From NCBI GenBank assembly GCA_021186555.1, contig JAJKFL010000002.1, positions 27,010,001 through 27,074,000 of the forward strand: a stretch of DNA of 64,000 nt, read 5' to 3'. Shown here in pieces: positions 45,958-57,505 of this stretch. The notes below the pieces were generated by a model, which was not told where the DNA came from, searched no databases, and saw only the letters and a list, made by a program, of their open reading frames with translations. Source of the DNA: Reticulitermes speratus. Taxonomy: Eukaryota; Arthropoda; Insecta; Blattodea; Rhinotermitidae. Within the stretch, counting starts at the first letter, position 1. Every line of letters starts with the position of its first letter. Position numbers and translations under genes: made by a program.

Positions 45958-47116
45958 ACATACAGCTCTGGAGAGAAGCAAGTAATTTGTTAACCAACAT
46001 GTGCTGCAAATAATATGCTGTTTTAAATAGAATGTGTATAATTTATTTTTCTTAGTTTTCCAGTGTTTATGAATATAACTCAGAATTATGAAGCAGAAGT
46101 AACACCATCATCATGTTGCATATAGGCACTACACAAACCATATCATATATATTATATAAAATTGTTTGTAACCTGTCAACAAATCATATTGCTTGCCAGG
46201 AGGAATTATGTTTTCAATGAATCGATGTCGTAATTTTACTGTTATTTTCTATTTTCAATTAGAATTGCGTAAGCAGAATTTGCAACTTTCCAAGATCGCG
46301 TATTACAAGACATTTAGTCGAATGACACTGGGATTAATATCACAGAAAGAACTTGGGAAGCCATCTTGATATTCCTTATGTTGACAGGTAACATGTGTGA
46401 AACTACGACTGTGTGGTTTCGTCCTGTGAGGTGATTTTCATAAAACTTATCAATTATTTCGGATTTTATTCGGAATAAAAGGCACGGACACACTGAAGTG
46501 TATGTCATGAACCTCGCTATTCTTCTTACAATGATAACATTCAGTACATCGTTAAAATACGTTCATCCATTTCAGCAATGCCGTAGGTAATTTACCGTTG
46601 TAGTGTATTTTGTAAGTTTTGTTTGCGGACTGACATAATGCATTAAAGGCATGAGACTAATAAAGCGTCCTTGCTTGTCTTTGTCACGCAGTTTCCATGG
46701 AGACGTGTAGTTGTCGTGTACTTGCATTTACAAGTGGTAATTCTATGTTCGAAACTCTGGCGTTTCAAGAATAAAGACGTAACGTAATTAGCTTTCTAGT
46801 CTAACAGCGCTAAAGGTTAGGAAGACAAGGGAGGAGGTACTATAGCGATAAGTGAAGGGAAGAAAGAGGGTGAGGGATGAAGATATGAAACAAATTATTC
46901 CCTGTTTAATTTACACGGGACGTTTCCAGTAGTCATGACTGGGTATTATTTCTTGCATGGCCTTCGTACGGTCGTGCACGTTCGCGCACTTTCTGTTCCA
47001 CGCAACTCTAGGCGTACTGTAACCCTGTAAGGTGTGACGAGTGGACCGCCGGAATGTGTTAGTCTGCGAACGGATGTCTCATAGGGAGACGCGCCTCAAA
47101 CTAATAACCATTCAGC
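45958..47116. other. unannotated stretch
   Basis: No recognised gene or repeat. Confidence 0.3.
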
Positions 47117-47391
47117 TTCTTTTTTTTTCTTTTTTTTTTTCTCACATGGCGCAACAGCCCCTAGTGGGCCAGGGCCTCCTCGTTATCCAGGCTTCACTAT
47201 CACACTCAGACACACCACACTCGGTAGGACTCCTCTGGACGAGTGATCAACCCGACGCAGAGACCTCTACCTGACAACACACAACACTCACAAGACACAG
47301 ACATCCATGCCCTCGGCGGGATTCGAACTCACAATCCCAGCAAGCGAGCTGCCGCAGACCCACGCCTTAGACCGCGCGGCCACTGGGATCG
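47117..47391 (-). mobile_element. SINE family B copy
   Basis: A long T-run at the left (antisense A-tail, interrupted by C), body, and tRNA-like head ending in CACTGGGATCG at the right. B box present with one change (antisense GGGATTCGAACTC). No clear target duplication. Confidence 0.88.
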
Positions 47392-48940
47392 AACCCTTTG
47401 CCCTTCGTTAAATAGTTTCGTTTTGACGACTGATACATATAAGAGAATTTCCGTATCATACAATTGGTATACTTGTGCATTTTATTTGGTTCTTGCCTAT
47501 GGTCATATTGTACCGTCTGTTTGAACATCACTGTGTTTCTGTACTCCCTGTGTATAACGGACTCGTAATTGAATGGCACCTGAGTGCACATATTTCTAGC
47601 AATGTAATGGAGTTGGATCGATGTACCGTCAACAAAATCTTTTTTTTTTTTTCTGACTGTTACTTTGTGAGAAATTATTAAGTGCTTGTGATCGTTTCCT
47701 GACCTCGCCTACCGCTCTGCAAATGAACACCAGGTGGACTGAAACGTTGGTCTACTCTGTTACTTTAGTAACATAGAAACTAACGCACGAACTTGTCGAG
47801 AGAGTCAGTAGGAGGGTACTTTGCAACGGTGTTAAAAGCTGGTTTAGGACACTGAAGCTCCTACGTTTGTTCGCTGTGAAAGAGTTGAGCATTTACTTCC
47901 TGGTCAGAGTGGTGTACGCCGCTATCGCCGGCTTGTACACCACTGTAACTACACATAATTTGAAGCCCAGAGCTTCACCATTATACGGTGGTGGAAACGG
48001 GGTAGATGAAACGACTACCTGTCCAAACACTGTCGGCGTAGGTAGAAGAATGCTCTTGCCAAGTTACCACCATTGATGGTTTGGCTCTGTTTTGCACCCA
48101 CCAGTTCTTCAATTCTTTTTTAACGAGAAACGATATTATGTAAACTTATGGCTACAGCTATATTATTTTTTTACTCGGACTCCACTGCTATTCTCGTTAG
48201 CCTTTGTGTATACCAACAGAGTGATTTATTTGGGTTTTTTAATTAACCTTCTCTCTCTCTCTCTTTCTGTCTCTATGCATGTGTGTGTATCGTATAGGAG
48301 AACTGTCGGGGTATGGGTCAGAGCATGGACACAGGCAGATTAAAAGTAAACAACACAGGCTGGCTCTGTACTGCATGTTCTCCATAGAACAGGGGGGCAT
48401 CACTCTATATACCCCCTCCTCACTGCGCACCATCTCCCCCCTCCCTCCCTCCCTCTGTATTCCTTTGTCTCGCCCCCATTGTCACATGGACCAGCAAACA
48501 ATTCCAGCCTCATGGCAATTAATAATGTACCCAACAAATATATATTGAATAGAAATCTAAGCGATAGAAGATTATGAAATCTATTGAATTTTTTTTTTCG
48601 AAAGTGATGTTGGTGAAATGAGGGTATAGACACGCAAAAATAATGAATCGTAGAAAAATCTATTGAACGTGAAATCGATTTTTTTTTAAATTGCTGGTGT
48701 TCTATAGGTGTATAAATCTACTCGTGTTCCCTGGTGAATATCTGCGAGATATTGTTAAATATGAAACCTGCATGGGCCGGAATAATTGCAATGTTGCCTT
48801 CAAAAATAGAAAAATTTTCGCATTATTCTCTGATTGGATAACTTGTGCAAAGTGGGTGTTAACCTACCATCAACTGGCCCACCCTGTTCAAGTTACGAAA
48901 TTCCATAGAAGTGTATGTAGTCCTACACAGATTGTGCTGA
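47392..48940. other. unannotated stretch
   Basis: No gene recognised. A (CT)n tract at about 48248-48264 and T-runs near 47640 and 48590. Near 47735 a degenerate ACTGAAACGTTGG recalls the 3' half of the hammerhead-like motif. Confidence 0.35.
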
Positions 48941-48990
48941 CGGAGTCTTAACTCACCTTCAGAATCATTTTAAAGTGAGTTAAGACTCCG
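48941..48990. repeat. perfect 16-bp inverted repeat (hairpin)
   Basis: CGGAGTCTTAACTCAC at 48941-48956 pairs exactly with GTGAGTTAAGACTCCG at 48975-48990 across an 18-base loop. There is no T-run after it and no gene beside it, so it is not called a terminator. It may be the core of a small palindromic element. Confidence 0.85.
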
Positions 48991-49328
48991 CAGTGAGGCT
49001 TGACTAATGTTCTGGTCTTTGCCCAGCATCTTAGCTTTTCTGTACTGTAGTGTTTCCAAAGCTTGGCCTGTTTTCATCTAAAGGTGGAAATGGTGGTGTG
49101 AGGATTCTAATGTGGTGGGCCGGTTAGAAAGACCTTAGATTTCATAACCAATAAATAAGTACCCTGCAGTCTACGTGTGTAAACGCAATGCACATTACAC
49201 GCCTTGTAAGCTTTCCCTACGTGACACCAACCGAATCCAGTCCAGTCGAGTCGAATCGAGTCTTAACTTGCTGAAGTGCTGCAAAGGTATACCAATTTGC
49301 GAGATTCGAGGTTCTCACAGCGGTGTTG

Positions 49329-49492
49329 ATGAACATTCGAGCCTTCCGGGATGTTACACCGTGCGGGCTGGTAAATAGTTACCGATAGGGCCATGCTTTA
49401 TCCTAAATATGGAGGCACTACGCTTCTCCGAAACGCCTCTAACTGTTTACTAGTCAGTCCGGTGTAATATCCCAGAATACTTGAATGTTCGC
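49329..49492. repeat. foldback element FB5
   Basis: Arms at 49329-49385 and 49436-49492 are reverse complements with roughly three-quarters identity; both carry GAACATTC and GGGATRTTACACCG. CTTCTCCGAAACGCC lies at the loop edge of the right arm, matching the GAAACG part of the hammerhead-like motif. Older than FB1. Confidence 0.55.
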
Positions 49493-50084
49493 ACATGCCC
49501 CATGTCGTGTATAGATTCTTGTGTGTACCTATCTATCACGTTGCATGAGTCGAGCCGAGTAAAGCCGTGGGTCTGCACTTGCAGCATCTTCGACACTCTG
49601 ACTGGAGTCTCTTCGGACAGTGTGCCTACAGTCTGACCAGTCACTGCCCTAATCTCACTGTCAGTTCTGCGTATGTTCCTTGTGTAACCGCATGGTGTCG
49701 AGAACGGTTTTGTTTTTAAGTAACAGTTTTCGGTCATTTCAAAAGTCCCCCTTCGTGGCGACGACCCGCAGCCTCACATTTCCCGTTGATTTAATGAATA
49801 TCCCCTGTACTTTGCGAGATTCCACGGTATTTGACAGTTTATTTTTTATGGTGTCAGTGTTCGTGCTTGTCATTGTTCAAACGTAGTTCAGATTTGCCGG
49901 GTTATTTCTCTAATGTCCCTGATCTTTATTTAACGAGTTTGTTAGTTCCCTTTTAAGCTCTTTGTAATTGTACGTCGAACTGTAATTTCGTTTGTTTTCT
50001 TGTTTCGGTTAAAGATGCCATTTAAGAATCAAGGCAATGTTGTCCCCATCCTTAAGCAAACAGCACACAATCAAAACGTGTGGG

Positions 50085-50235
50085 GGATTGGAGATATAGC
50101 TCCACGCATTCTTAGCCCCGGTATCAGGTGGAGGTGAGCGGTAAGCTTCATGGCCCGGTCGCCTTATTCCCGGGGATTGAGCTCCCGTAGCCCATTGGCT
50201 CGGAGGCTACATGGGCCTCAGACCCGGAATGTGAG
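50085..50235 (-). mobile_element. diverged SINE of the A/C superfamily
   Basis: The order of blocks follows antisense family C: AGATATAGCTCCACGC, ATCAGGTGGAGGTGAGCGGT, GCCCGGTCGCCTTATTCCCG and GCTCGGAGGCTACATGGGCC. Many changes; the tRNA head is not recognisable. Confidence 0.6.
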
Positions 50236-50574
50236 GAGAAAAATGACAGACGTTTTATTTTGAATAGTGTGAAATTGCGCAGTGTGCGTGCTGATTGTCA
50301 AGGATTATAACAGTATCGGCATATGTCACGGATACAGAAATGTGCTTGTCGTATCATATAGACAGGACGTACGGTCTTATACGTTCATCAGCAAAAAGCA
50401 AAAACAGTGGCTGTCCGAAGAACGAAACATAGAATCAGATGTTGTGATAGAAAGAGAGATAACAGAACAAGTCGGAACTACACTGTCTTCTTGAATATGG
50501 TGCCTTGTGTGGTTGAAATTTACCGACGCTCCGGAGAACGTACTGCGTGCGTATTCAGGAACGTGTACTTTTCT

Positions 50575-50677
50575 ACCCTGAAGATGTGGGCAGCCCCAGA
50601 ATTATACGTGTCATGTATCATATCAATAAAATTCGAGTGACGATAAAGATAACTTTCAAAATATAAATTATCGTCAC
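50575..50677 (+). other. hammerhead-like motif followed by a 10-bp hairpin
   Basis: CCCTGAAGATG followed by TGGG-CAGC-CCCA and then GAATTATACGTGTC: the stem is good but GAAA is changed to GAAT. Sixty bases on, GTGACGATAA (50637-50646) and TTATCGTCAC (50668-50677) form a perfect hairpin with a 21-base loop. Confidence 0.4.
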
Positions 50678-51114
50678 CCAAATAATATTCTTCTACGAGT
50701 AAGACTGCATAATTCACTATTCTATTCACGTATACGAGACAGAGTTTCGAACAGTAACGTAACAGTATAAGTAGAGGATTTGAGTTTGCCGAAATATGTT
50801 TTCCGAAATCAGTGCAGGAATTGCACTCCGAGATGAAAGGTTGAGTGAAGAAAATACAGAAGAACTGCAGATAGAATTCGATAAATAAATGGAGATAACT
50901 TGTTGATAAAGTGGATGAATATTGGGATTTCAGTAAAGGATTGGCCAAAGAAAATTTTAATGTTCAGCAGAACAGGCCGTTACGACTAATGTTGAAGATG
51001 CTGGGTTACGTTAAATCGCTTTTCATGTGCTTTTCACTTCTTCGGCATACGTATCTTTCCGATTTGATAAGCGTGTCGCATTTCGTCTGATAACGTTCCA
51101 CTCTACACTTGCAT

Positions 51115-51373
51115 GAGTTTAAGTCCAAACCAACTAATGCACAAGATTATTAACATATTAAGATGTATTTATACCCCTACATACGTTTCGGCAATCAAAT
51201 TGCCATCTTCACGGGACATGCCAACAGTTGTGTATTTGGATGCCGTAGATGCTTGTGACTCTTTGATGAATGTCCCCTGAAGATGGCAATTTGATTCCGA
51301 AACGTATGTAGGGGTATAAAGACATCTTACTCTGTTAATAATCTTGTACGTTAGTTGGTTTTAACTTATACTC
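51115..51373. mobile_element. foldback element FB3 with best hammerhead-like motif
   Basis: Arms at 51115-51219 and 51270-51373 are reverse complements with roughly ten differences; landmarks are ACCAACTAAYGYACAAGATT and TTTATACCCCTACATACGTT. Right arm, plus strand: CCCC, TGAAGAT, stem region, GAAACGTATGTA, GGGG. CCC and GGG can pair as stem I, AC...GT as a short stem III, and GTA is an acceptable NUH triplet. In the left arm (minus strand) stem II is perfect, GGCAAT-TTG-ATTGCC, although the first core base is G instead of C. No target duplication found. Confidence 0.7.
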
Positions 51374-52504
51374 ATGATAAAATGCACGGTATATACAACA
51401 TAAAATCTATACTTGCTTGTTTTTCCTGGCAAGTTAACATTATGTTGGCCGTACGTACGTAATGTGCACTGTCTCTGTATGCCTAATTTACTTAGTTACA
51501 ATTCCTCCGCTCATTTAAATATGTAATTTCGATTGTCAAATATTGAACCGTCTCGAATTCTTGCATAACAGACACCTTCACTGAATAGGTCTGTACAGTT
51601 TTTTTTTTTTTTTTTTGGAGGTGGGGGGGGGGGGATTCAAGCAGAAGGGTGCGACTCTCCCGGTCATGTCCGGCCGATCCGATCCGTGACGTATTAAGTG
51701 TTCCCTTTACGGCTGTGCTGCCTAGCAAACACACTGTACTTTTGACAGGGCGTCGTGTCATGGGGCCAAGAACGTTTTCAGTGGAAGACGTAGCGTCTAT
51801 TTCTTGGCGTGAAACCTTTAAAATAAACACTGAAGGAAAGCTGACGTAGTGTGTGTTTTTAATCCTGCTAACTATTGAAACAATAACGCGGCAAGTGTGT
51901 AAACTTGAACTGAGGTGTTTACATAACGAAACCAAGCGATTATGGATGTCATGTGCGTACTTCACAGTGCTATTTGAAGATAGCCTTGTACAAACAGAGC
52001 CGCTGTTTGTGTTTCACCAGTATCTGTACTGGTAATAAAAATAATACATTTCGTAAACCGAAAGCACTTTACGAAGCCGAAAACATTAACATAGCATTTT
52101 TATTTCTCATCATTGTGTCGTTTTTGTGTAGACAATTCTAAAGTAAACGAAGTTTCACTTGCATAGTAATCTGTTCACGACAGGAATGGTTGAATCTGAT
52201 TATTAGTGAGGTAATGAAATCCAATAGCTTTATTGTTAATGCGAGTTGTGCTGTCGTCTGTTGCAAATGACATGCAGTTCTTTGTTCTCCGCGAAAATAT
52301 AGTTAGTGCGAAATGGAGGTAATGACTTAGTAGTGGGAGATATTTTTCGGAAAGCAAAAATTCCTGCCTGACCGCATTATGTACTCTACAGACCAAAGAG
52401 TTCAGCCTTCAGTTGCGTTCACAAAGTAATCGTTGGATTGAAAATGGCTCACTAAATGTTTAGGCATCAACCCTTAAATGAACTGTTGCCGCAGGTTTCA
52501 GGCG
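51374..52504. other. unannotated stretch
   Basis: No gene recognised. A T-run (about 51599-51616) is followed by a G-run (51623-51634). The 157-codon minus-strand frame at 51492-51965 crosses these runs and reads through poly-Lys, so it is not credible. Confidence 0.4.
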
Positions 52505-52665
52505 CTTTCCCTAAGTTACGAAAAGTGAGTGTTAGCTTCGTGATGCCTGTCTTTCCGTCCGTCTGCATGGATCAATTCTGCTCAATTCTGCTGTGTATTT
52601 TTTTTTACTGAAATCTGTCAAAAAGTTAAAGTTTGGTTAAAATTGGACAACATAGGAGGCACATT
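52505..52665 (+). repeat. dispersed repeat R2, copy 2
   Basis: Ordered matches to 24445-24640: GTTAGCTTCGTGATGCCTGT, TTTCCGTCCGTCTGCATG, GAAATCTGTCAAAAAGTTAA and GTTTGGTTAAAATTGG. Confidence 0.5.
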
Positions 52666-53079
52666 ACTCATAGACCTACGTAAATATATGATAATGCATC
52701 GCTAAATTCTTCTTGCTTTGAGGAAAGTTTAGATTGAAAGTTGTAGATAAAATAACACATTTTATGGCAAGTATTTTTTTCAAGAAACGTGCCGTTTACG
52801 AGGCAATTACAAAAAAATACCGCACAGCCAGACAGGTCAAAGATGATCTAACATGTGTTGCAACACGGATGCGATTTGCATGCCGGGTAATAAAAGCAAA
52901 AATACAGATGTAGTTGTAATATATATATAATACTTATTGTGATCAAATCCGTCTGCTATGGTAAAATAAATGTTGCCGTCAGGCTTGAGAAAACTGAGAA
53001 ACTACGCTATGGCCATGTCATTCGGGTCTGTTTACTTGCATTTTACGTGTAAAGAAGGCCATGGACAAGCATACGTTTC
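52666..53079. other. unannotated stretch
   Basis: No recognised feature. Confidence 0.3.
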
Positions 53080-53275
53080 CAGCGCTCAAGCGAAGTCCTG
53101 GCGGCCATAAATTGTGACACGATGGCTGGTAACACAGGACACGGACGTCTGTCAACACGGGCCTCTGTGGAAAAGTGGTGGGGTAGCTGTACAGTTAAAT
53201 CTGAGCTGTTCTTATTACAGATGAAAATGAAGAGCGCAAAATACATGAATTTTAAACTTATTTTCTTACCTTCTC
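53080..53275 (+). repeat. dispersed repeat R1, copy 2 (no SINE)
   Basis: Matches 10935-11450 on both sides of the SINE there: TTGTGACACGATGGCTGGTA, AAAAGTGGTGGGGTAGCTGT and GATGAAAATGAAGAGCGCAA with AAAATACATGAATTTT. It is continuous across the position where the other copy holds the SINE. Confidence 0.6.
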
Positions 53276-56200
53276 TCGCACAATTTATTTAGAGTGCAGG
53301 CCGATAAAGTAAAGGATTCTTACACGACTAGGACTAAATTCGTCTCGCACCATACGCACGAATTAAACACGCCAATCAGTGGACTAAATTGTGTTTTATT
53401 TTTGAGTTATAAACTTCCATTACCAACGTACGGTATTATCAACACGGAATTTGTAGAATTGCAGTAGGAAATTAGAAATTAGATTTTATGGGGTACAGCC
53501 TGAAATTTCTTGTTTTCATTAGACTTCGTTTTCGATATTGTGTTTCACGGTACCGTTTAATCAATACTATGGCAGTCATAAAATGACTTGTGTGTAAAGT
53601 GAGAGTCAGTAGTGAGAGTGCCACAGCAAATCAAATTCCAGTTAAACACAGAGCGGAGCTCGGATTTGTTTTGGAGGATAATGCAGTAGTGTATCAACAG
53701 CGGATTGGTTCTGCAGCACAGCAAGCCCTTTCCATCTTAAGGCCGCCTCTAGGGACTTCATGTCAATCCTAGCTGCTTGTTTAGGAATGAATAATAAACC
53801 GTAACGCACTTTCCTGATTTTCCTTTCTTTCCAACCACCCATACCTCCCTATTTTCCATCCACCTCACACCCCTTCTTCTTGCGTGGAGGTGGGTTGCTT
53901 CTCAACTCGAAACCTATTGAAGGGGCTAGGAGGCGCTGAGTGGAGAAGAAAGAACAGATAGACTGACTGTTATTTGTAATTCTGGAAAGTGCTTTGCTGT
54001 TCCTATTCTATGCACTCTTCCCCCACCTCTCCTTTTTATTTTCTTGTATTTCCGTTCTTTTCCTAAGTTGAGAGTTTGAGTGAGGCAAGTTATTTTTATT
54101 CTAAACAGACATGGGAAGCAATTGTCTTTCCTTTCGGTATGTCTAGACGGAGTTCTAGTCCTTGTCGCTTTAACTCCGAGCTGACATTTTCGACGTCGAT
54201 TGATTTCGACGCTCCTTCCACTTGTCATGCCCAATTAGCGTTATGTCACAACAATTTGTTCCCTTGCATGTATGCAGAATCCCTATGTGTAATTTACTGT
54301 ATCCGTCCGTCAATCACGCTCTTTGTCTCTGAAATTAATAATGACAGGGCAAGAGTAAATCAAAACTTATTCGTCTTAAGAAGGAAAATTCAGAATTTTT
54401 TTTAAACGTTGCTCTCTGTGTACATCATTTTATCTGTAAGCGAGTTGGCGTCACTTTGAATTTTTGTGGGCCTTTTCCATGAGTCACTTGAACATTGTAG
54501 TTTTAAACGCTGTATTGCGGTAAATGCTCGATACTGCATAGGCAGTTATTTTAGTGGAATACCCGAGCTAGATTATAAAGTGCAGTCTGCATGAACTTTG
54601 TTGAACAACTGTAACATCGCTGTTAGCAAAGAGCGTGGGTGGAGACGAAGGGCAGTTTCTGGTCTTTGTAAATTTCTGAGAGTTTGTGAAACTTTAAAGT
54701 GTACTGCTAAACAAACAAGTGCTGGGATATTGATATGTTATAGGGGTGCCGAGAATATTCTTATGGTTAGACAGTTTCGGAAGAAACGCCATTTATATTT
54801 TACAGAATTCATGTCTTAGAATGGGTAAAGAACACTGAGGGTTCGTGAAAGTTTTATCTCGAATACACTGTATTAGTTTCCTAAAGTATGGGGCGTTTCA
54901 AAACGTTTTGTAGTTACGCATTCCGGCAAGCCAATCAGAATTGACTTACCATGCTTCACACTTGTGCTTCGGACATTGTTATCATTATCATCACTACCAT
55001 AAATAACGACGTCGTTGATGACTATTATAATGATGATGATACCAATAATAAATGCGTAGGAACTTCCGTACCAAACAGCTTTCACTGTAATGAATATTCC
55101 GTGCAGCGGCAACAAAGTAGGTCTGTATACCCATTATAGAAGAAATCAAACAAATGCTGCGCCAATATAAAGGCTAGGCATTTTAATTTTACATACTTCT
55201 GTGTGCCACTGGCATATACCAAAGAATTTCCATATCTGTATCATGCATATGGAACTGCCGAAATGACAGCTACATTCAGCTTTGAAAATAAGCGCTGATA
55301 AACACCTGCGGTATAGCATGAACAAATCTGAATGACAATATCCTATTGCAATGAAAATTCTTCTTTTCTACAGAGCAACAGGGCCACACACAGTCGAAGA
55401 GCTCAGAGCACAACTCGTAGAACTTGTTTTCCTGTTGTTCCTGTTCCTGTTTAGTGGAAGAGAAATACAACTTTGAGTCCATTACCGTCTGAGCAGGCGA
55501 CTGGCAATAAAATTCGGCACATTCAAAATAGGGTTGCTGTTATCTGTATTGTAATAAAATGGAGTTGACTTTAAACATGGTTTGAATGATCTGGCCATGT
55601 CGTGATTCTTTTTATTCAATGTTATCTTTCTCGCCTCCGTGTGTTCAAGCGTCATGCAGTCCCTAGAATGCAAGTTCTGATGCGACCTATCATCTGAACT
55701 GTACTGTATGCTCAGTGTACGTATATATTTACAGGCGTTTATTTCAGCCCTCCCATAATAACTTAGTTTATATTTTAACGACGATAATGCATATGCTGTG
55801 TTGGCCATGAAGATTTTAATGGTCGCTCATTTGACGAGAATTCATTGCTTTCTCGATAACGTAGCTGCCTCTCATTGGCTGGCACTGAGGCGTTGATTGA
55901 GCCATTTATTAGATTATTATAGGTGATAATTTAGCAGCGAGCACTATCGCTCTCATCTGTCATCTCTTTACTGGCATTACACTGTGTCTCTCCCTCTCGC
56001 TCCCGCAAATTCTCTTGAGAGTGTTCTTATCGATTGTTGTAATTTAAAAAAAACACTTTTCTGACTGTTCATGGCGTTTATTACCGTTACCAAAGACATA
56101 CACTTTCTTGTCAAAAGTTGTGATGTACTTTTTACCCTCCAAATTACTAGAGTCATAACACTCTCCGGAATCTATAAACCAAATACTGGCAATTTCGTGA

Positions 56201-57233
56201 AGCGCTATAACTTGGCTATAAATGTATGGTTGTTTCAGATTTAACGTCACTTTGAATATCTGAAAGCTAACCGGATGACGGAGGGCTCAAGATGATGCTA
56301 ATCCGATAATTATTCGTGAGCCATACAATAAGCATGTATCAGGTTAGGAACGAGGCGTGTGTCTAACATCTGCGGACCTGTCTGTGAGCATTGCACCAGT
56401 GCTTCAGTCGTGGATTCTGCCAAGTAGCGAGTGGAAACTATGTTCGAATTCATATTATGCATTCTTATTTGCGCTGTAAAATTCTTACATTTCAGTCACG
56501 CCACCCCCCCCCCCCCACATGCTTCGGAAATACACATACGAGAGCTAAAGAAGGATGGGATATGAATATTAAACGAAATGTATACATCTACCTGCATAAA
56601 AGTAAAGGAGACCCGATAGGTAAAGAGACGGTGACTGCACCCAGCAGCCTTTTTGAAATTGCTTGGGAAATTCAAAATAAGGCACAGTACGCAGGCGTAC
56701 TAACACGTCACTAACAGGCGGAGCCTGATCAGAAATGAGACAGCACTGTCCTGTTCGACACTGAAGACACACGGTACTGCACCACCACCAGCAGCAGCAG
56801 CAGCAGCAACAACGCAGCTAATTTTTCGTGATGCTTTCGACGTGTGAGTGACTGACTTAAAACATGTGGCTAGTTTCATCCCAACACCTTAATGCTACTA
56901 GGTACAGGATAATTTGGAAATGACAGTAAACAAATCAAACAGGATACTAATGGTGAAACTAAAAATAGACGAAACTTCGAAATGCGTGCTGTAATTCAGT
57001 TCAGAATCTTTAGCTTGTCACCCTCATTATGTTTAACTAAAACCTCACCTGCTGTTCCACTTGTATGTGGGTACGGAACATCGACCCTCACGAGGGCTGA
57101 AGGACAAAGAAGCTACCGTACTTGAGAACGGTGTTCTGAGAAGATTTGAATATGAGAGACACATAGGAGACGACGAGTCCTACTCGCACACGGAGTGTCA
57201 TTGATCGTGTTCTTGTTGTGCAGTTGAAGGTAA
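53276..57233. other. long unannotated stretch
   Basis: Nearly 4 kb with no gene, SINE or LINE that I recognise. Small items: a C-run at about 56505-56516 and a CAG trinucleotide run at about 56785-56812. Frames of 102-109 codons (53926-54234 minus, 54076-54405 plus, 55482-55808 minus, 56391-56714 plus) have no recognisable domain. Confidence 0.4.
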
Positions 57234-57505
57234 CAGGTAAACTTGTCCCTGTGCAGGCCATGGAGGTGTATGGGGAAGTGTGATGTTGAGCGTCGGTACG
57301 AGATAGAGATGAGTGGTCAGCCTCTCGCCCGGTTTTACCCCCCCTGAAAGAGCCCTAGGCACGCACTGAATAGGAGGCTGCCATGACCCCAGAGCCGGTC
57401 AGGACGCATTTGAAGATGAGTCAAATCTCTTGTCCCTGCTGGGAATGGAACCACGATATCTCGTACATCCAGCCAGTAGCCTAGTCACAATACCGATTAC
57501 TCTGT
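57234..57505 (-). mobile_element. old full-length SINE of the A/C superfamily
   Basis: Antisense order of family C is kept: AGGTAAACTTGTCCCTGTGC, GATAGAGATGAGTGGTCAGC, CCCGGTTTTACCCCCCCTGA, AATAGGAGGCTGCCATGACC, then a tRNA-like head with degenerate B box (GGGAATGGAACCACGATATC) and an A box remnant. Strongly diverged, so old. Confidence 0.65.

Noticed and set aside
48941-48990. rho-independent terminator
   Set aside because: No T-run follows, there is no upstream gene, and the sequence is eukaryotic.
51492-51965. 157-codon minus-strand frame
   Set aside because: It reads through a T-run and a G-run, giving poly-Lys and Pro-rich residues, so it is a low-complexity artefact.
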